Source of the DNA: VXNE01 sp965203615
Lineage (GTDB): Bacteria > Pseudomonadota > Gammaproteobacteria > Pseudomonadales > Azotimanducaceae
DNA: 64,000 nt
Assembly: GCA_965203615.1 (NCBI GenBank)
Contig: OZ241900.1
Span: forward strand, 806,001 to 870,000
Reading direction: 5' to 3'
Under the pieces are notes generated by a model. That model was not told the origin of the DNA. It worked only from the letters and a program-made list of their open reading frames with translations, and ran no database searches. A program made the translations under genes and the position numbers. Below, piece after piece: positions 27,598 to 36,539 of this stretch; position 1 is the stretch's first letter, and each line of letters opens with the position of its first letter.

Positions 27598-29000
27598 GCG
27601 GTGCCCCAGTCCCTGTAGAGCTTCGGGTTGGCCCAGCGCTGGCCGACATCGAGGAACCCCCGAGGTCCGCGCTTGCCGTACTCGAAGGGATCGCCGGTCG
27701 CCTCCATCCAGCGATGCAGGCGCGTTTCCATCTCCTCCACGGCGGGCCGCGCCTCGGCGGCGCCGAAGATGTTGCGTGTCTCGAGGGGATCCTCGTGCCG
27801 ATCGAACAGCCACGGACCGCGTTCGTGGTCGAACCAGCGGGCGTAGGTGTAACGCCCGGTCCGCACGCCCCGCCAGCGGCCCACCCACTGCAGGCGATTC
27901 GGCCAGCCGTTGCCCATGTTCATCAGGTAGACGGATTCGTTGGCGCCGGGCGTGCGCTCGGTCTCGTCCGGCGCGGGCTCTCCTCGCCACACCGCGGAGA
28001 CATCCCTGCCCTGCAGTCCGTCGGGAAGCGGGACCCCGCAGGCGCCCAGGAGGCTCGGGACGAGGTCGATGGCGCCCACGAAAGCGTCGCTGCGTGACCC
28101 GGGGGGCGTGCCGCCGGGCCAACGGACCAGGAGCGGCGTGTGCGCCGACTCGTCGTAGGGGGTGGCTTTGGAAGCCCGCATGGACGGGTGCATCCAGACA
28201 TCCTTCGGCTTGCCGTAGCCGTGGCTCGACAGGTGGTCACCGTGGTCCGAGGAGTAGCAGACGAGAGTGTCGTCGGCGAGACCCAGGCGGTCCAGCGCAT
28301 CCAGCAACCTTCCCATCTGCGCGTCGAGGCCGGTGCAGCAGCCGTAGTAGTCGGCGATCTCTCGTCTTGCGAAGTCGGCCATCTGTTCCGGCACGTTGTC
28401 CGGCAGGTCGACATCCGCGGGATCGTAGATTCCGTATTCGTCGGGATACTGCGGGTACGGCCAGTGCGGCGGGCGCCAGGAAACGAACAGTGCGAACGGA
28501 TCGCCTTCCCGCTCCTGCCTGTGCGACTCCATGAAATTGATGGCCAGATCCGTCTCCACCGCGGGCGACCAGCCGGCATGGCGCGTGGGCCCATCCTCGT
28601 TCTCGTAGTAGCGCTGGTCGAAGTAGTTGCCGCCGATCCCCTCCACGGCCGCCAGGTAGTCCAGACCATAGCGGTTCTCGGCGGTATACGGGGGGATGCC
28701 GAGATGCCAGACGCCGACATGGCCCGTGTGGTAACCCGCCGACCGGAGCGTGCCGGGCAAGGTCGGGATGTCGCGAAACGGTTCGTATTCGTTGCATATC
28801 ACGCCGTTGCGCCAGCCGTATCGGCCGGTGAGCAGGATCGCCCGGAACGGCGAGCACAGCGGGTGGTTGGAGAACATGTTTTCGCAGACCATCCCCTCGG
28901 CCGCCATCCGGTCGAGGTTGGGCGTCTGCACGACCGGGTTGCCGCTGGAGCCGAGCGCGGTATAGCGCTGCTGATCGGAGAATACGAAGAGGATATTCAT
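27594..29000 (-). CDS. Sulfatase (C-S-P-F-R type, arylsulfatase/choline-sulfatase superfamily)
   Basis: A 468-residue cytoplasmic-looking sulfatase starting MNILFVFSDQQRY at 29000, with no signal peptide. The formylglycine motif is C49-S-P-F-R followed by AILLTGR. The metal ligands D9 and Q10 and the later SSDHGDH block are present. An upstream in-frame extension exists but is not supported. It overlaps the next sulfatase gene by four bases. No formylglycine-generating enzyme is encoded in the window, so activation must rely on a gene elsewhere. The substrate is unknown. Confidence 0.9.
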   Translation of the reverse strand: MNILFVFSDQQRYTALGSSGNPVVQTPNLDRMAAEGMVCENMFSNHPLCSPFRAILLTGRYGWRNGVICNEYEPFRDIPTLPGTLRSAGYHTGHVGVWHLGIPPYTAENRYGLDYLAAVEGIGGNYFDQRYYENEDGPTRHAGWSPAVETDLAINFMESHRQEREGDPFALFVSWRPPHWPYPQYPDEYGIYDPADVDLPDNVPEQMADFARREIADYYGCCTGLDAQMGRLLDALDRLGLADDTLVCYSSDHGDHLSSHGYGKPKDVWMHPSMRASKATPYDESAHTPLLVRWPGGTPPGSRSDAFVGAIDLVPSLLGACGVPLPDGLQGRDVSAVWRGEPAPDETERTPGANESVYLMNMGNGWPNRLQWVGRWRGVRTGRYTYARWFDHERGPWLFDRHEDPLETRNIFGAAEARPAVEEMETRLHRWMEATGDPFEYGKRGPRGFLDVGQRWANPKLYRDWGTA

Positions 29001-29133
29001 GGGGTTCTTGAGGTGATGCGGATGGCGAGCCTTCAAGCATAGTGTACGACTCCGGGCGATGTCGCCGTTCGGGCGACTTGTTCCGCCGTGAGACGGCATA
29101 ATGCGCGGTACATCACACAAGTGGAGTAGTGGA

Positions 29134-29658
29134 ATGACCGTACGTGCGAGCCGATGGCTGCGGGCCATCCAAGTCGCTTTTGTCGTTGCCGCGGCGACGA
29201 CCGGCGCCACGGCGTTTGCCGAGGAGCAGACCCCTTCCTCTGAAGAGATGCACGCCGACATCGAGCATCTGATGAAGTTGACGGGCGCCTATGACGACAA
29301 GCTGATAGAGCAGTTGGGCAGCGTCATGGCCCAGCAGGTTGCCCAGGCGAGCGGCGCCACCACGCCGGAAGCGGCGGCGCGTTGCGTGGCAATCGCCGTC
29401 GAGGCGGTTAGCGAAATGTTCTCCGATGGTGAATTCAAGGCGGAAATGAACGCGATCTACGCGAAGTACTTCTCGCATGAAGACATCCGCAAGATGATCT
29501 CCTTCTACGAGACGCCGACGGGCAAAAAGACGATCGAAGTCATGCCGGAGCTGATGTCGGAAGGCATGCAAGTCACCATGAAGTGGATGGCACAGATGAA
29601 CCCCGTGATTCAGGAACGGGTGGCCAAACAACTGCAGGAAGAGGGCCTGATCGAGTAG
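29134..29658 (+). CDS. DUF2059 family periplasmic protein
   Basis: A 174-residue protein from the ATG at 29134, preceded by GTGGAG. A signal peptide (Arg-containing start, Ala/Val core, ending TAFAEE) exports it. The remainder is helical. The C-terminal segment, with IRKMISFYETPTGKK and a string of Met-rich helices, is characteristic of DUF2059, a family of unknown function. It is first in a same-strand run with the CPBP protease gene. Confidence 0.75.
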   Translation: MTVRASRWLRAIQVAFVVAAATTGATAFAEEQTPSSEEMHADIEHLMKLTGAYDDKLIEQLGSVMAQQVAQASGATTPEAAARCVAIAVEAVSEMFSDGEFKAEMNAIYAKYFSHEDIRKMISFYETPTGKKTIEVMPELMSEGMQVTMKWMAQMNPVIQERVAKQLQEEGLIE

Positions 29659-29685
29659 CGTGCCGCACTCTTCGTCCATGAACCC

Positions 29686-30486
29686 ATGACGGTAGTCCTG
29701 GGGGCGATCTACGGCATCGCCATTGTCGGGCTATTCATTGCCGTGGGCGTCCACTGGATCTCCAGGCGCAAGGAGATCCGCAGTTGCTCGCGGTTCGCGT
29801 GGGTGATCGTCGGCGTCTACTCCATCGCAATGATCGCCGTCGTTGCGCCAGCCGTGATGGAGACATCGTGGCTTCTCACCGTGATGTTGCCGGTCGACGT
29901 TCTTCGGACGTTCCTGTTCGCCGCTGTCGGCCTCGCCTGCTGCTCCGCCGCCGGTGTCGTTGCCTTCCCGCTCCTGAAACCCGCTCTGGGTGCTCCGAAG
30001 GACTTCGTACGGCCTTCCCTGTTCGTGCCCGCGTCACTCGGCCTGCTGTTCGCCGCAACATGGAGCGTGTACTCCATCCTCCTGTTCAATCTCGCCGATC
30101 CCGAACTGACCGACTTCGCCAAGCGCCTATTCGGAGAACTCGGCGTCAGTGACAACATGGCAATGGCGATGCTGGGCGTCTCGGTGGCGGCGTTGGGCGA
30201 GGAACTGGTGTTCCGCCTCGGCATCCAGAACTACACCGCGCGGATCTTCGGCTGGTGGGACCGCCGTTACTGGCTGGCCATCCTGCTGTCCGCAACACTC
30301 TGGTCGCTCGGTCACGTCGGCACGCTGGAGCCCGGCTGGGTCAAGCTGGCACAGGTCTTTCCCGCCGGACTGGCGCTTGGCTGGCTGGCGAGGAAGCACG
30401 GCATCGAAGCGTGCATACTGGCGCACGTCGCGTTCAACATCGCCGCCTTCATGATGACCGAAGCAGGGATTCTGCGGCTGGGATGA
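29686..30486 (+). CDS. CPBP family intramembrane metalloprotease
   Basis: A 266-residue membrane protein with about seven or eight hydrophobic segments. The Abi/CAAX-protease motifs are complete: E172-E173-x-x-x-R177 in GEELVFRLG, H210 in WSLGH, and H247 with N251 in HVAFN. Family members cleave prenylated or membrane-bound substrates, and some act in bacteriocin immunity; no bacteriocin gene is visible here. It is 27 bp after the DUF2059 gene. Confidence 0.87.
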   Translation: MTVVLGAIYGIAIVGLFIAVGVHWISRRKEIRSCSRFAWVIVGVYSIAMIAVVAPAVMETSWLLTVMLPVDVLRTFLFAAVGLACCSAAGVVAFPLLKPALGAPKDFVRPSLFVPASLGLLFAATWSVYSILLFNLADPELTDFAKRLFGELGVSDNMAMAMLGVSVAALGEELVFRLGIQNYTARIFGWWDRRYWLAILLSATLWSLGHVGTLEPGWVKLAQVFPAGLALGWLARKHGIEACILAHVAFNIAAFMMTEAGILRLG

Positions 30487-30519
30487 CCGGCGACCGTCGG
30501 CCAAAAAAGGAGGGCAACG

Positions 30520-31416
30520 ATGGCAAAAGCGGTAGTGTTACTGACCGGCGCGTGCGGCTATGTCGCATCGCAAGTGCTCGGGGCGTTCCGGGACCGGTAC
30601 GAACTCAGAATGATCGATGTCCAGTCCCAGGACCGGGGCGGTGCTGCGATTCCCTGTGTCGAGATCGCAAACCTGGTCGATACCGACCGTTCGAAGTACG
30701 CGCACCTGTTCGAGGGCGTCGATGCCGTCGTGCACCTCGGCTACGGGCGATCGCGCGAGCCTGAGGAGATCGACCGCTTCGACGCCGAGTGCGACAACGT
30801 TCGCATGGCGAACAACGTCTACCGCGCCGCGTTCGATGCCGGCGTGCGGCGCGTCGTGATGGCGAGTTCCAACCACGCGGCGGACTGGTACGAACATGCC
30901 CTGATCCATGACCGCAAGAAGGAGATGGTGTCGACGGACGAAGTGCCCCTCTCCGACAACTTCTACGGCTGGGCCAAGGCCGCCTACGAACTGCTCGGGT
31001 TTCCCTACGCCTGCGGGATATTCGGCCGGGAACTCGAGGTGGTGCACGTGCGAATCGGCGCGCCGCGCGAAGTTCCGGGGTCCGTCTACGAAGGGACCCC
31101 GTCACAGCAGCACGCCGGCGGCTCGAATCTCGCCAATTTCAAGCGCGACCTCGGCGCGCACTTCAGCCGGCGGGACCTGCAACAGCTCTTCATCCGGGCC
31201 ATCGAGACGCCGGACATCAGACGCGCCGACGGCGTGCCGTGGCTGGTCGTGTACGGCATATCCGGCAACACCCGGGCGTTCTGGTCGCTCGAGTCCGCCC
31301 GCCGAGTGCTCGGCTACGAACCGGAAGACGACTCCGAGGTCAAATACGCCGCGGACATCGCCCGTCTCCTCACCGGACCGGACGCGACGATCGGCGGTGG
31401 CCGCGTGGGCGACTGA
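30520..31416 (+). CDS. NAD-dependent epimerase/dehydratase (uronate-dehydrogenase-like SDR)
   Basis: A 298-residue extended short-chain dehydrogenase. The nucleotide-binding motif is TGACGYVA at residues 9-16. The catalytic set is S117 in MASSN, Y149 and K153 in NFYGWAKAAYE. The overall pattern is close to uronate dehydrogenases and related sugar epimerases. An AAAGGAGG-like ribosome site precedes the ATG. The substrate is unknown. It is followed 38 bp later by the phenylalanine hydroxylase gene. Confidence 0.85.
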   Translation: MAKAVVLLTGACGYVASQVLGAFRDRYELRMIDVQSQDRGGAAIPCVEIANLVDTDRSKYAHLFEGVDAVVHLGYGRSREPEEIDRFDAECDNVRMANNVYRAAFDAGVRRVVMASSNHAADWYEHALIHDRKKEMVSTDEVPLSDNFYGWAKAAYELLGFPYACGIFGRELEVVHVRIGAPREVPGSVYEGTPSQQHAGGSNLANFKRDLGAHFSRRDLQQLFIRAIETPDIRRADGVPWLVVYGISGNTRAFWSLESARRVLGYEPEDDSEVKYAADIARLLTGPDATIGGGRVGD

Positions 31417-31454
31417 ACCCGTCGCACAGGACAGCAGTCGGAGGTCCGCGCCAT

Positions 31455-32666
31455 ATGAACGCTGCAAGGGAAGTCGCGGAGCCGCGACTGTCGCTGCTCA
31501 TCGAACTCGCCGGCGACAGGCCCGGCGCGCTCGAGGCAGCACTCCATCCTTTCACCCGGCACGGCGTGAGCCTGACGCATATCGAATCGCGGCCGCGGCG
31601 GGGAGAGACGTTCGACTTCTACGTGGACTGCATCGGGGAACGCGGCGAACCGGCGGTGGAAGCCGTGATCGCGACGCTTCGGGCCGAGGCGGTGCACGTC
31701 ATCGTGCTCGATCATCGGGACGTGCCGTGGTTCCCGCGCGAAGTCGGGGAACTGGACGCCGTCGCCAACAATACCCTGGATGCGGGGATTGCCCTCGACG
31801 CCGACCATCCGGGATTCCGCGATCCCGCCTACCGGGAGCGGCGCGCGGCCATCGACCGGCTGGCGCGCGAGCACCGGCACGGCCGCGTTTTCCCCGTGGT
31901 CGACTACACGCCGGACGAGGACGCCACCTGGCGCGAGGTCTACGGGCGCCTGGCGCCGCTGCACCGAATCCACGCGTGTGCCGCGTACCGGCGTTCCCTC
32001 GCCGACCTGGAACGCGACTGCGGGTACGGCGAGAGCATTCCCCAGGGCCGCGACGTCAGCGCCTTCCTCGCCGCGCGCACCGGGTTCAGACTGCGTCCCG
32101 TCGCGGGCCTGCTGCGCCCGCGCGACTTCCTGAACGGCCTCGCCTTCCGCGTGTTCTTCGCAACGCAATACATCCGCCACGGCTCGAAACCTTTCTATAC
32201 GCCGGAACCCGACGTTTGCCACGAACTGATCGGTCACGCGCCCATGTTCGCCGACCCGGATTTCGCCGACCTGTCCCAGGAGATCGGCCTCGCGAGTCTC
32301 GGCGCCGACGACGCCGACATCGAACGCCTGGCGCGCTGCTACTGGTTCTCCATCGAGTTCGGGCTGCTCGCCGAGGCGGGCGAGATCAAGGCCTACGGCG
32401 CCGGTCTCCTGTCGAGTTACGGCGAACTCGAACACGCCTGCCTGGACGAATCCCGCAGCCGCCGCGAAGCCTGGGATCCCGTGCAGGCCGCAGAGCGCAC
32501 CTATCCCGTGACGGAATACCAGCCGCACTACTTCGTCGCCGCCTCCCTGCACGACGCGCGCACCCGCATGCACGGGTTCTGCCAGAACCTCGCCCGTCCG
32601 TTCTACGCCCGCTACCACGCCGCGACCGAACGCATCTGGGTAGACCGTGCGGTGCGCCGGGTCTAG
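31455..32666 (+). CDS. phhA: Phenylalanine 4-hydroxylase with N-terminal ACT domain
   Basis: A 403-residue pterin-dependent aromatic amino acid hydroxylase, converting phenylalanine to tyrosine. The iron ligands are H256 and H261 (CHELIGH) and E301, each 29 positions below human PAH H285, H290 and E330. Unlike most bacterial PhhA (about 260-300 residues), residues 10-87 form an ACT domain with the phenylalanine-binding GAL (24-26) and IESRP (43-47) motifs, as in animal PAH and prephenate dehydratase. ATG at 31455 has GGAGG upstream. No pterin carbinolamine dehydratase gene lies nearby. The next gene is an amino-acid dehydrogenase. Confidence 0.92.
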   Translation: MNAAREVAEPRLSLLIELAGDRPGALEAALHPFTRHGVSLTHIESRPRRGETFDFYVDCIGERGEPAVEAVIATLRAEAVHVIVLDHRDVPWFPREVGELDAVANNTLDAGIALDADHPGFRDPAYRERRAAIDRLAREHRHGRVFPVVDYTPDEDATWREVYGRLAPLHRIHACAAYRRSLADLERDCGYGESIPQGRDVSAFLAARTGFRLRPVAGLLRPRDFLNGLAFRVFFATQYIRHGSKPFYTPEPDVCHELIGHAPMFADPDFADLSQEIGLASLGADDADIERLARCYWFSIEFGLLAEAGEIKAYGAGLLSSYGELEHACLDESRSRREAWDPVQAAERTYPVTEYQPHYFVAASLHDARTRMHGFCQNLARPFYARYHAATERIWVDRAVRRV

Positions 32667-32695
32667 CCTTGACGGCCCTTGTCAGTGGAGTCCGC

Positions 32696-34114
32696 GTGAA
32701 CGCTTCGACCGAGACCAACTTCCTTGGCAGCGTGCGCAGCATGTTCGACCGGGCGGCGCACGCCCTCGATGTCCCGCCGGACCTCGTCGAGACCATCCGC
32801 GAGTGCAACTCCGTCATCCAGTTGCGCTTTCCCGTGCGGCTGAGAGGCAGCTACCGGATGTTCTGCGGCTGGCGCGCCGTGCACAGCGAACATCGGCTGC
32901 CCGTCAAGGGCGGCATCCGCTACGCGCCCATCGTCGACCAGCAGGAAGTGGAGGCGCTCGCGGCGCTGATGACCTTCAAGTGCGCGCTGGTGGACGTGCC
33001 GTTCGGCGGTGCCAAGGGCGGCCTCGCGATCCGCCCCCGGGATTACGACGAGGAAGAACTCGAACTCATCACCCGCCGCTTCACGCAGGAACTCGCGGAC
33101 CACGGTTACATCGGCCCCAGCCGCGACGTGCCCGCGCCCGACATGGGAACCGGCGAACGCGAGATGGCCTGGATGGCGGACGAGTACCGGGCGCTGTACC
33201 CGTCCGATATCGACGCGCTCGCGTGCGTCACCGGCAAGCCCGCGACCCAGGGCGGGATGCGGGGCCGGCGGCAGGCCACCGGGCGCGGAGTCCACTACGT
33301 CGTGCGCGAGTTCTTCGGCCATCGCGAAGACATGGTGCGCTGCGGTCTCGATGGAGGCCTCGAGGGCAAGCGCATCATCGTCCAGGGTTTCGGGGACGTG
33401 GGCTTCAACGCGGCGCGCTACCTGGTAGAGGACGAAGGGGTGCGCCTGGTCGGCGTCGTCGAGCGCGATGGCGCCATCACGTCGGACACCGGCCTCGCGC
33501 CCGACGCCGTCGCCGAGTTCCTCGAGCGAACGGGGGGCGTGAAGGACTTTCCCGGCGCCCGTTTCGTCGCCGACGGCCGTTCCGTTCTCGCCGCCGATTG
33601 CGACATCCTTATCCCCGCCGCCGTCGAGAACCAGATCACGACAGGGAACGCGACGCGCATCCGGGCACCCCTCATCGTGGAAGCGGCCAACGGGCCGGTG
33701 ACGTTCAGCGCCGAGCGGACGCTCCTGCAGAGCGGCAAAACCGTTCTCCCCGACCTCCTGGTCAACGCCGGCGGGGTGACCCTGAGCTATTTCGAGTGGG
33801 TCTCCAACGTCTCGCACATGCGCTTCGGCCGACTTTCCCGCCAGCTCGACATCCAGCGCAACCGGCACATCGTCGAGATGATCGAGACAACCACGGGCAA
33901 GCCGGTGCCCGAGTCCCTCAAGGCACCGCTGCTGCGCGGCACCGAAGAACTCGACCTCGTCCGCTCCGGTCTCGAAGACACCATGCGCGGCGCCTACGGC
34001 GCAATCCGCGAGACCATGCTCGGGTCCGACGCCATCGACGACCTGCGCACGGCGGCGTACGCCGTCGCGCTCGAGAAAGTGGTGCGTTCCTACCGGGAGA
34101 TGGGGCTCGCCTGA
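32696..34114 (+). CDS. Glu/Leu/Phe/Val dehydrogenase
   Basis: A 472-residue oxidative deaminase with a GTG start at 32696 and GGAG upstream. The substrate-binding and catalytic lysines are K71 (PVKGGIRYAP), K95 and K107 (VPFGGAKGG). The Rossmann motif GFGDVG occurs at 231-236, and the NAGGVTLSYFEW block is intact. Length and motifs fit the glutamate dehydrogenase branch, but substrate preference cannot be read. It starts 29 bp after the phenylalanine hydroxylase gene, so it is probably co-transcribed and may act on amino acids of the same pathway. Confidence 0.88.
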   Translation: MNASTETNFLGSVRSMFDRAAHALDVPPDLVETIRECNSVIQLRFPVRLRGSYRMFCGWRAVHSEHRLPVKGGIRYAPIVDQQEVEALAALMTFKCALVDVPFGGAKGGLAIRPRDYDEEELELITRRFTQELADHGYIGPSRDVPAPDMGTGEREMAWMADEYRALYPSDIDALACVTGKPATQGGMRGRRQATGRGVHYVVREFFGHREDMVRCGLDGGLEGKRIIVQGFGDVGFNAARYLVEDEGVRLVGVVERDGAITSDTGLAPDAVAEFLERTGGVKDFPGARFVADGRSVLAADCDILIPAAVENQITTGNATRIRAPLIVEAANGPVTFSAERTLLQSGKTVLPDLLVNAGGVTLSYFEWVSNVSHMRFGRLSRQLDIQRNRHIVEMIETTTGKPVPESLKAPLLRGTEELDLVRSGLEDTMRGAYGAIRETMLGSDAIDDLRTAAYAVALEKVVRSYREMGLA

Positions 34115-34163
34115 ACCCGCCGCCAAGCCTCGCCCCGATCAGCGGCTGGACTCGGCCCACCAT

Positions 34164-34182
34164 TGATGGCCAATTGCCATCA
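34164..34182. promoter_or_regulatory. Inverted repeat upstream of the decayed AbrB antitoxin
   Basis: TGATGGC and GCCATCA are perfect 7-bp arms with a five-base spacer (caatt), ending 16 bp before the ATG at 34199. It is placed like a toxin-antitoxin operator. Confidence 0.45.
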
Positions 34183-34198
34183 GAAATACCATTGCTCC

Positions 34199-34463
34199 AT
34201 GATCGGTACCATTGATAGCGCGGGCCGCCTGGTCATCCCGAAGACCTACCGCGAACAGTTCAACCTTGTCCCTGGACGCAAGCTCGAGATCGAGGCGAGC
34301 GGCAATGGCATGACGCTGCGGCGGTCAGACGCCGAGCCGGCGCTCGTGCGCACAGGGCATCCTCATCCACCACGGGTCCTCGCGATCCGACCTGGATATC
34401 GGCAAGTTCGTCCGCGCCGAGCGGGATGCCCGGCACACGCGTATCGCCAGCGACGCCGATTGA
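34199..34463 (+). pseudogene. Frameshifted AbrB/SpoVT-type (VapB-like) antitoxin
   Basis: From the ATG at 34199 the first ~45 residues are a clear SpoVT-AbrB swapped-hairpin domain (MIGTIDSAGRLVIPKTYRE and following). After LVR, near 34350, the expected C-terminal toxin-binding region (QGILIHHGSS, then DLDIGKFVRAERDARH) continues in a different frame until the TGA at 34461-34463. A one-base insertion or two-base deletion explains this. The frame as it stands reads on into unrelated sequence. Assembly error cannot be excluded from sequence alone. Confidence 0.7.
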
Positions 34464-34488
34464 GTGCGTACGCTCTTCGACACGTCCG
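34464..34488 (+). pseudogene. Truncated vapC remnant
   Basis: A GTG directly after the antitoxin stop opens VRTLFDTS, a typical PIN-domain start with the first acidic residue. After eight residues the similarity ends where the convergent VOC gene begins. Only the very 5' end of the toxin remains. Confidence 0.6.
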
Positions 34489-34491
34489 GGC

Positions 34492-34935
34492 CTACGACTC
34501 CTCCACCATCTCGGTGTAGCGCCGCTGCATCTCGTCGGCAGAGACCTCCTCGATGCTGTGCCCGATGTTCCATCGGTGCCCGAAGGGGTCGCGCACGACC
34601 GCCGTTCGTTCCCCGTAGAACATGTCCGTCGGAGGCATCTCCACCGTGCCACCGGCTTTCGCCGCGCTGTCGACCACCGCATCCGCGTCGTCGACATGGA
34701 GGTGGAGCGTGACCGGCGAAGCGCCGATGCTCGAGGGCGACTTGATGCCAAGTTCGGGGAATTCGTCCGCCAGCATCACGGTGGTGCCATCGAAGTCGAG
34801 TTCCGCATGGCCGATCCGACCGCCGGGCTCGACCAGCCTCATCTTCTCGGTGGCGCCGAAGGCGCGCTCGTAGAACGCGATGGCATCGACCGCGTTGTCC
34901 ACACAGAGATAGGCGAATACTTCGTGCACAGCCAC
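34492..34935 (-). CDS. VOC-family (glyoxalase/PhnB-like) protein
   Basis: A 147-residue vicinal-oxygen-chelate fold protein with paired beta-alpha-beta-beta-beta modules. Typical segments are AIAFYERAFGA (about 18-28), a VTLHLHVDDAD stretch, and FYGERTAVVRDPFGHRW near residue 115. It resembles PhnB-like proteins. The activity is not known. Its 3' end abuts the vapC remnant, so the toxin gene appears to have been cut off at this gene's boundary. Confidence 0.85.
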   Translation of the reverse strand: MAVHEVFAYLCVDNAVDAIAFYERAFGATEKMRLVEPGGRIGHAELDFDGTTVMLADEFPELGIKSPSSIGASPVTLHLHVDDADAVVDSAAKAGGTVEMPPTDMFYGERTAVVRDPFGHRWNIGHSIEEVSADEMQRRYTEMVEES

Positions 34936-35055
34936 GTCGATGCTCCTCAGGTTTGGGAACGGGAGATTGTAATAGTCATGGAGTCATCGGGCACGCCCCG
35001 AATTCGACCGTCTCGAGCTGTGCAGCCGGAAGGTTCTTGGCCAACCGTCACCGGC

Positions 35056-36450
35056 CTACAGGTACTTGTCCCACAGCAGGTTGCGAAACTTGCCCTGTGG
35101 GTCCACGCGGGACTTCAGCGCCACGAACTGCCGTATCTCGGGATAGGCCTGCTCGAACTGCGAGCGGGCGGCGTGGAGGCGATACGGCAGGTAGTACCGG
35201 CCGCCGTTGGCGAGCGCCGCATCGATCAGTTCCCGGGTCCAGACGCCCGCTTCCCGGCCCGCGCGATCGCTTGCGCGCTGCTTGTAATAGAGCACGAACG
35301 AAAAGACATCCGTCGGCGCCCATGTGAGGAGCGAGGTCGAGTCGCGGGGCGAGTGTCGGATCGACACGTTAAGCGCGTTGACCCGCCGACGACGCAGGAT
35401 GTCCGCCATCGCGTGCGCGAAAGACAGGAAGTTCTCCACGGGGATGAAATACTCCTGCAGCAGATAGGTGGAGAAGAGGCGGGTTCGGGGCTCCAGCGAG
35501 TCGGTGTCGAGACTGGCCTCGTAGTTGCGCCAGACGATGGACTCCCGTTCCAGGACCTTGTCCTCGACGCCGCGGCGCAGCCTCTTGCCGCCGGGCAGTT
35601 CCGAGACCATCCAGAGCAGGGTCTGGTTGTCGCTGTAGTCCCGATCGCGCGCAATCAACCGCTCCGGAACCGTCGCCGGCTCGTCCGTCGAAATCCAACT
35701 GATCAGCCGCGGCTCGTCGAACCGCGGCGGCCTCAGATCGGCGTTGTGCAGCACGGCGCCCGGGTCTCGCGCGATCCCGCTTGCGAAGTGCTCCGGGTAG
35801 CCATCGAGTTCGACCTTCTCGACCACCCGGCGGATACGCGTATTGCGGTCGAGATCGAGTTCGACTTCGGTCACCACGGCGAGTCCTCCATAACCGCCGA
35901 ACAGGCCCCGAAAGATCGGCGAGTCCGGTGTCAGCTCGAGAACCCGTCCGTCTGCGCGAACCACCTGCACGGCGCGCACGGAATTCACCAGCGGGCCCTT
36001 GCCGACGTAGCGGCCGTGGCAGTTGACCGAGACCGAGCCTCCCACCGTGAAGTTGCTATAGCTCTGCATGATGCGGACAGACAGGTCATGGGGATCGATC
36101 GCGTCCTGCAGATCGCGCCAGGAAGCTCCGGCCTGCACGCGCACGATGCGACGTGACGGGTCGAGCGAAAGCACGCGGTTCATGCGGCGCATGTCGAGAT
36201 GCAGCGAGTCCGGCGCGGCGACCTGGCCTCCCATGCTGTAACGGCCGCCGCCGATGGAGACCGTGCCGGACCAGCCGCCGATCGCGTCGCTCACGTCTTC
36301 CGTGCTGATCGGGCGGCGCTCAAGCGCAACGGGCACGGCGTCGAGTCCCGAGTAGTCCCTTACGACGCGCGGCTTCGGCGCCGCCCGGACCGCGCCCGGT
36401 GCGAGCAGGGCGGCTGTGGCCGCGGTGGTCAGAAGCGTGCGTCGATCCAT
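35056..36450 (-). CDS. Tat-exported FAD-linked oxidoreductase (PCMH-type)
   Basis: A 464-residue flavoprotein from the ATG at 36450. The N-terminus MDRRTLLTTAATAALLAPGA is a twin-arginine-like signal, so export as a folded holoprotein is likely. The FAD-binding domain (about 60-230) shows VSIGGGRYSMGGQ and NFTVGGSVSVNCHGR, the usual PCMH blocks. The C-terminal half has the substrate-domain layout of sugar-lactone or alcohol oxidases. The substrate is unknown. Its start overlaps the short ORF of repeat copy A, so part of its leader is repeat-derived. Confidence 0.83.
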   Translation of the reverse strand: MDRRTLLTTAATAALLAPGAVRAAPKPRVVRDYSGLDAVPVALERRPISTEDVSDAIGGWSGTVSIGGGRYSMGGQVAAPDSLHLDMRRMNRVLSLDPSRRIVRVQAGASWRDLQDAIDPHDLSVRIMQSYSNFTVGGSVSVNCHGRYVGKGPLVNSVRAVQVVRADGRVLELTPDSPIFRGLFGGYGGLAVVTEVELDLDRNTRIRRVVEKVELDGYPEHFASGIARDPGAVLHNADLRPPRFDEPRLISWISTDEPATVPERLIARDRDYSDNQTLLWMVSELPGGKRLRRGVEDKVLERESIVWRNYEASLDTDSLEPRTRLFSTYLLQEYFIPVENFLSFAHAMADILRRRRVNALNVSIRHSPRDSTSLLTWAPTDVFSFVLYYKQRASDRAGREAGVWTRELIDAALANGGRYYLPYRLHAARSQFEQAYPEIRQFVALKSRVDPQGKFRNLLWDKYL

Positions 36451-36539
36451 CCGGGAGCCCTCAGCCGGGGGAGCTTCCCCGACCGCTGACGCGTAAGGAA
36501 GTGCCAGCATTTCCTCCGTCGCCGGAAACGTACTCGCAT
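36429..36539 (-). CDS. Short basic ORF in repeat copy A
   Basis: A 36-codon ORF starts at the ATG that ends the repeat leader, with GGAGG 10 bases upstream. The predicted peptide is highly basic (VRFRRRRK near the start). It shares the pattern RRRK, then FLT, then GKL-x-RLRAP with the ORF in copy B at 38803. It overlaps the start of the FAD oxidoreductase in another frame. It may be a real micro-ORF, or only repeat sequence that happens to be open. Confidence 0.25.
   Translation of the reverse strand: MRVRFRRRRKCWHFLTRQRSGKLPRLRAPGWIDARF

Noticed and set aside
30908..32695. Arg/Pro-rich extension upstream of the amino-acid dehydrogenase
   Set aside because: It overlaps the epimerase and the phenylalanine hydroxylase in another frame. 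The dehydrogenase starts at GTG 32696.
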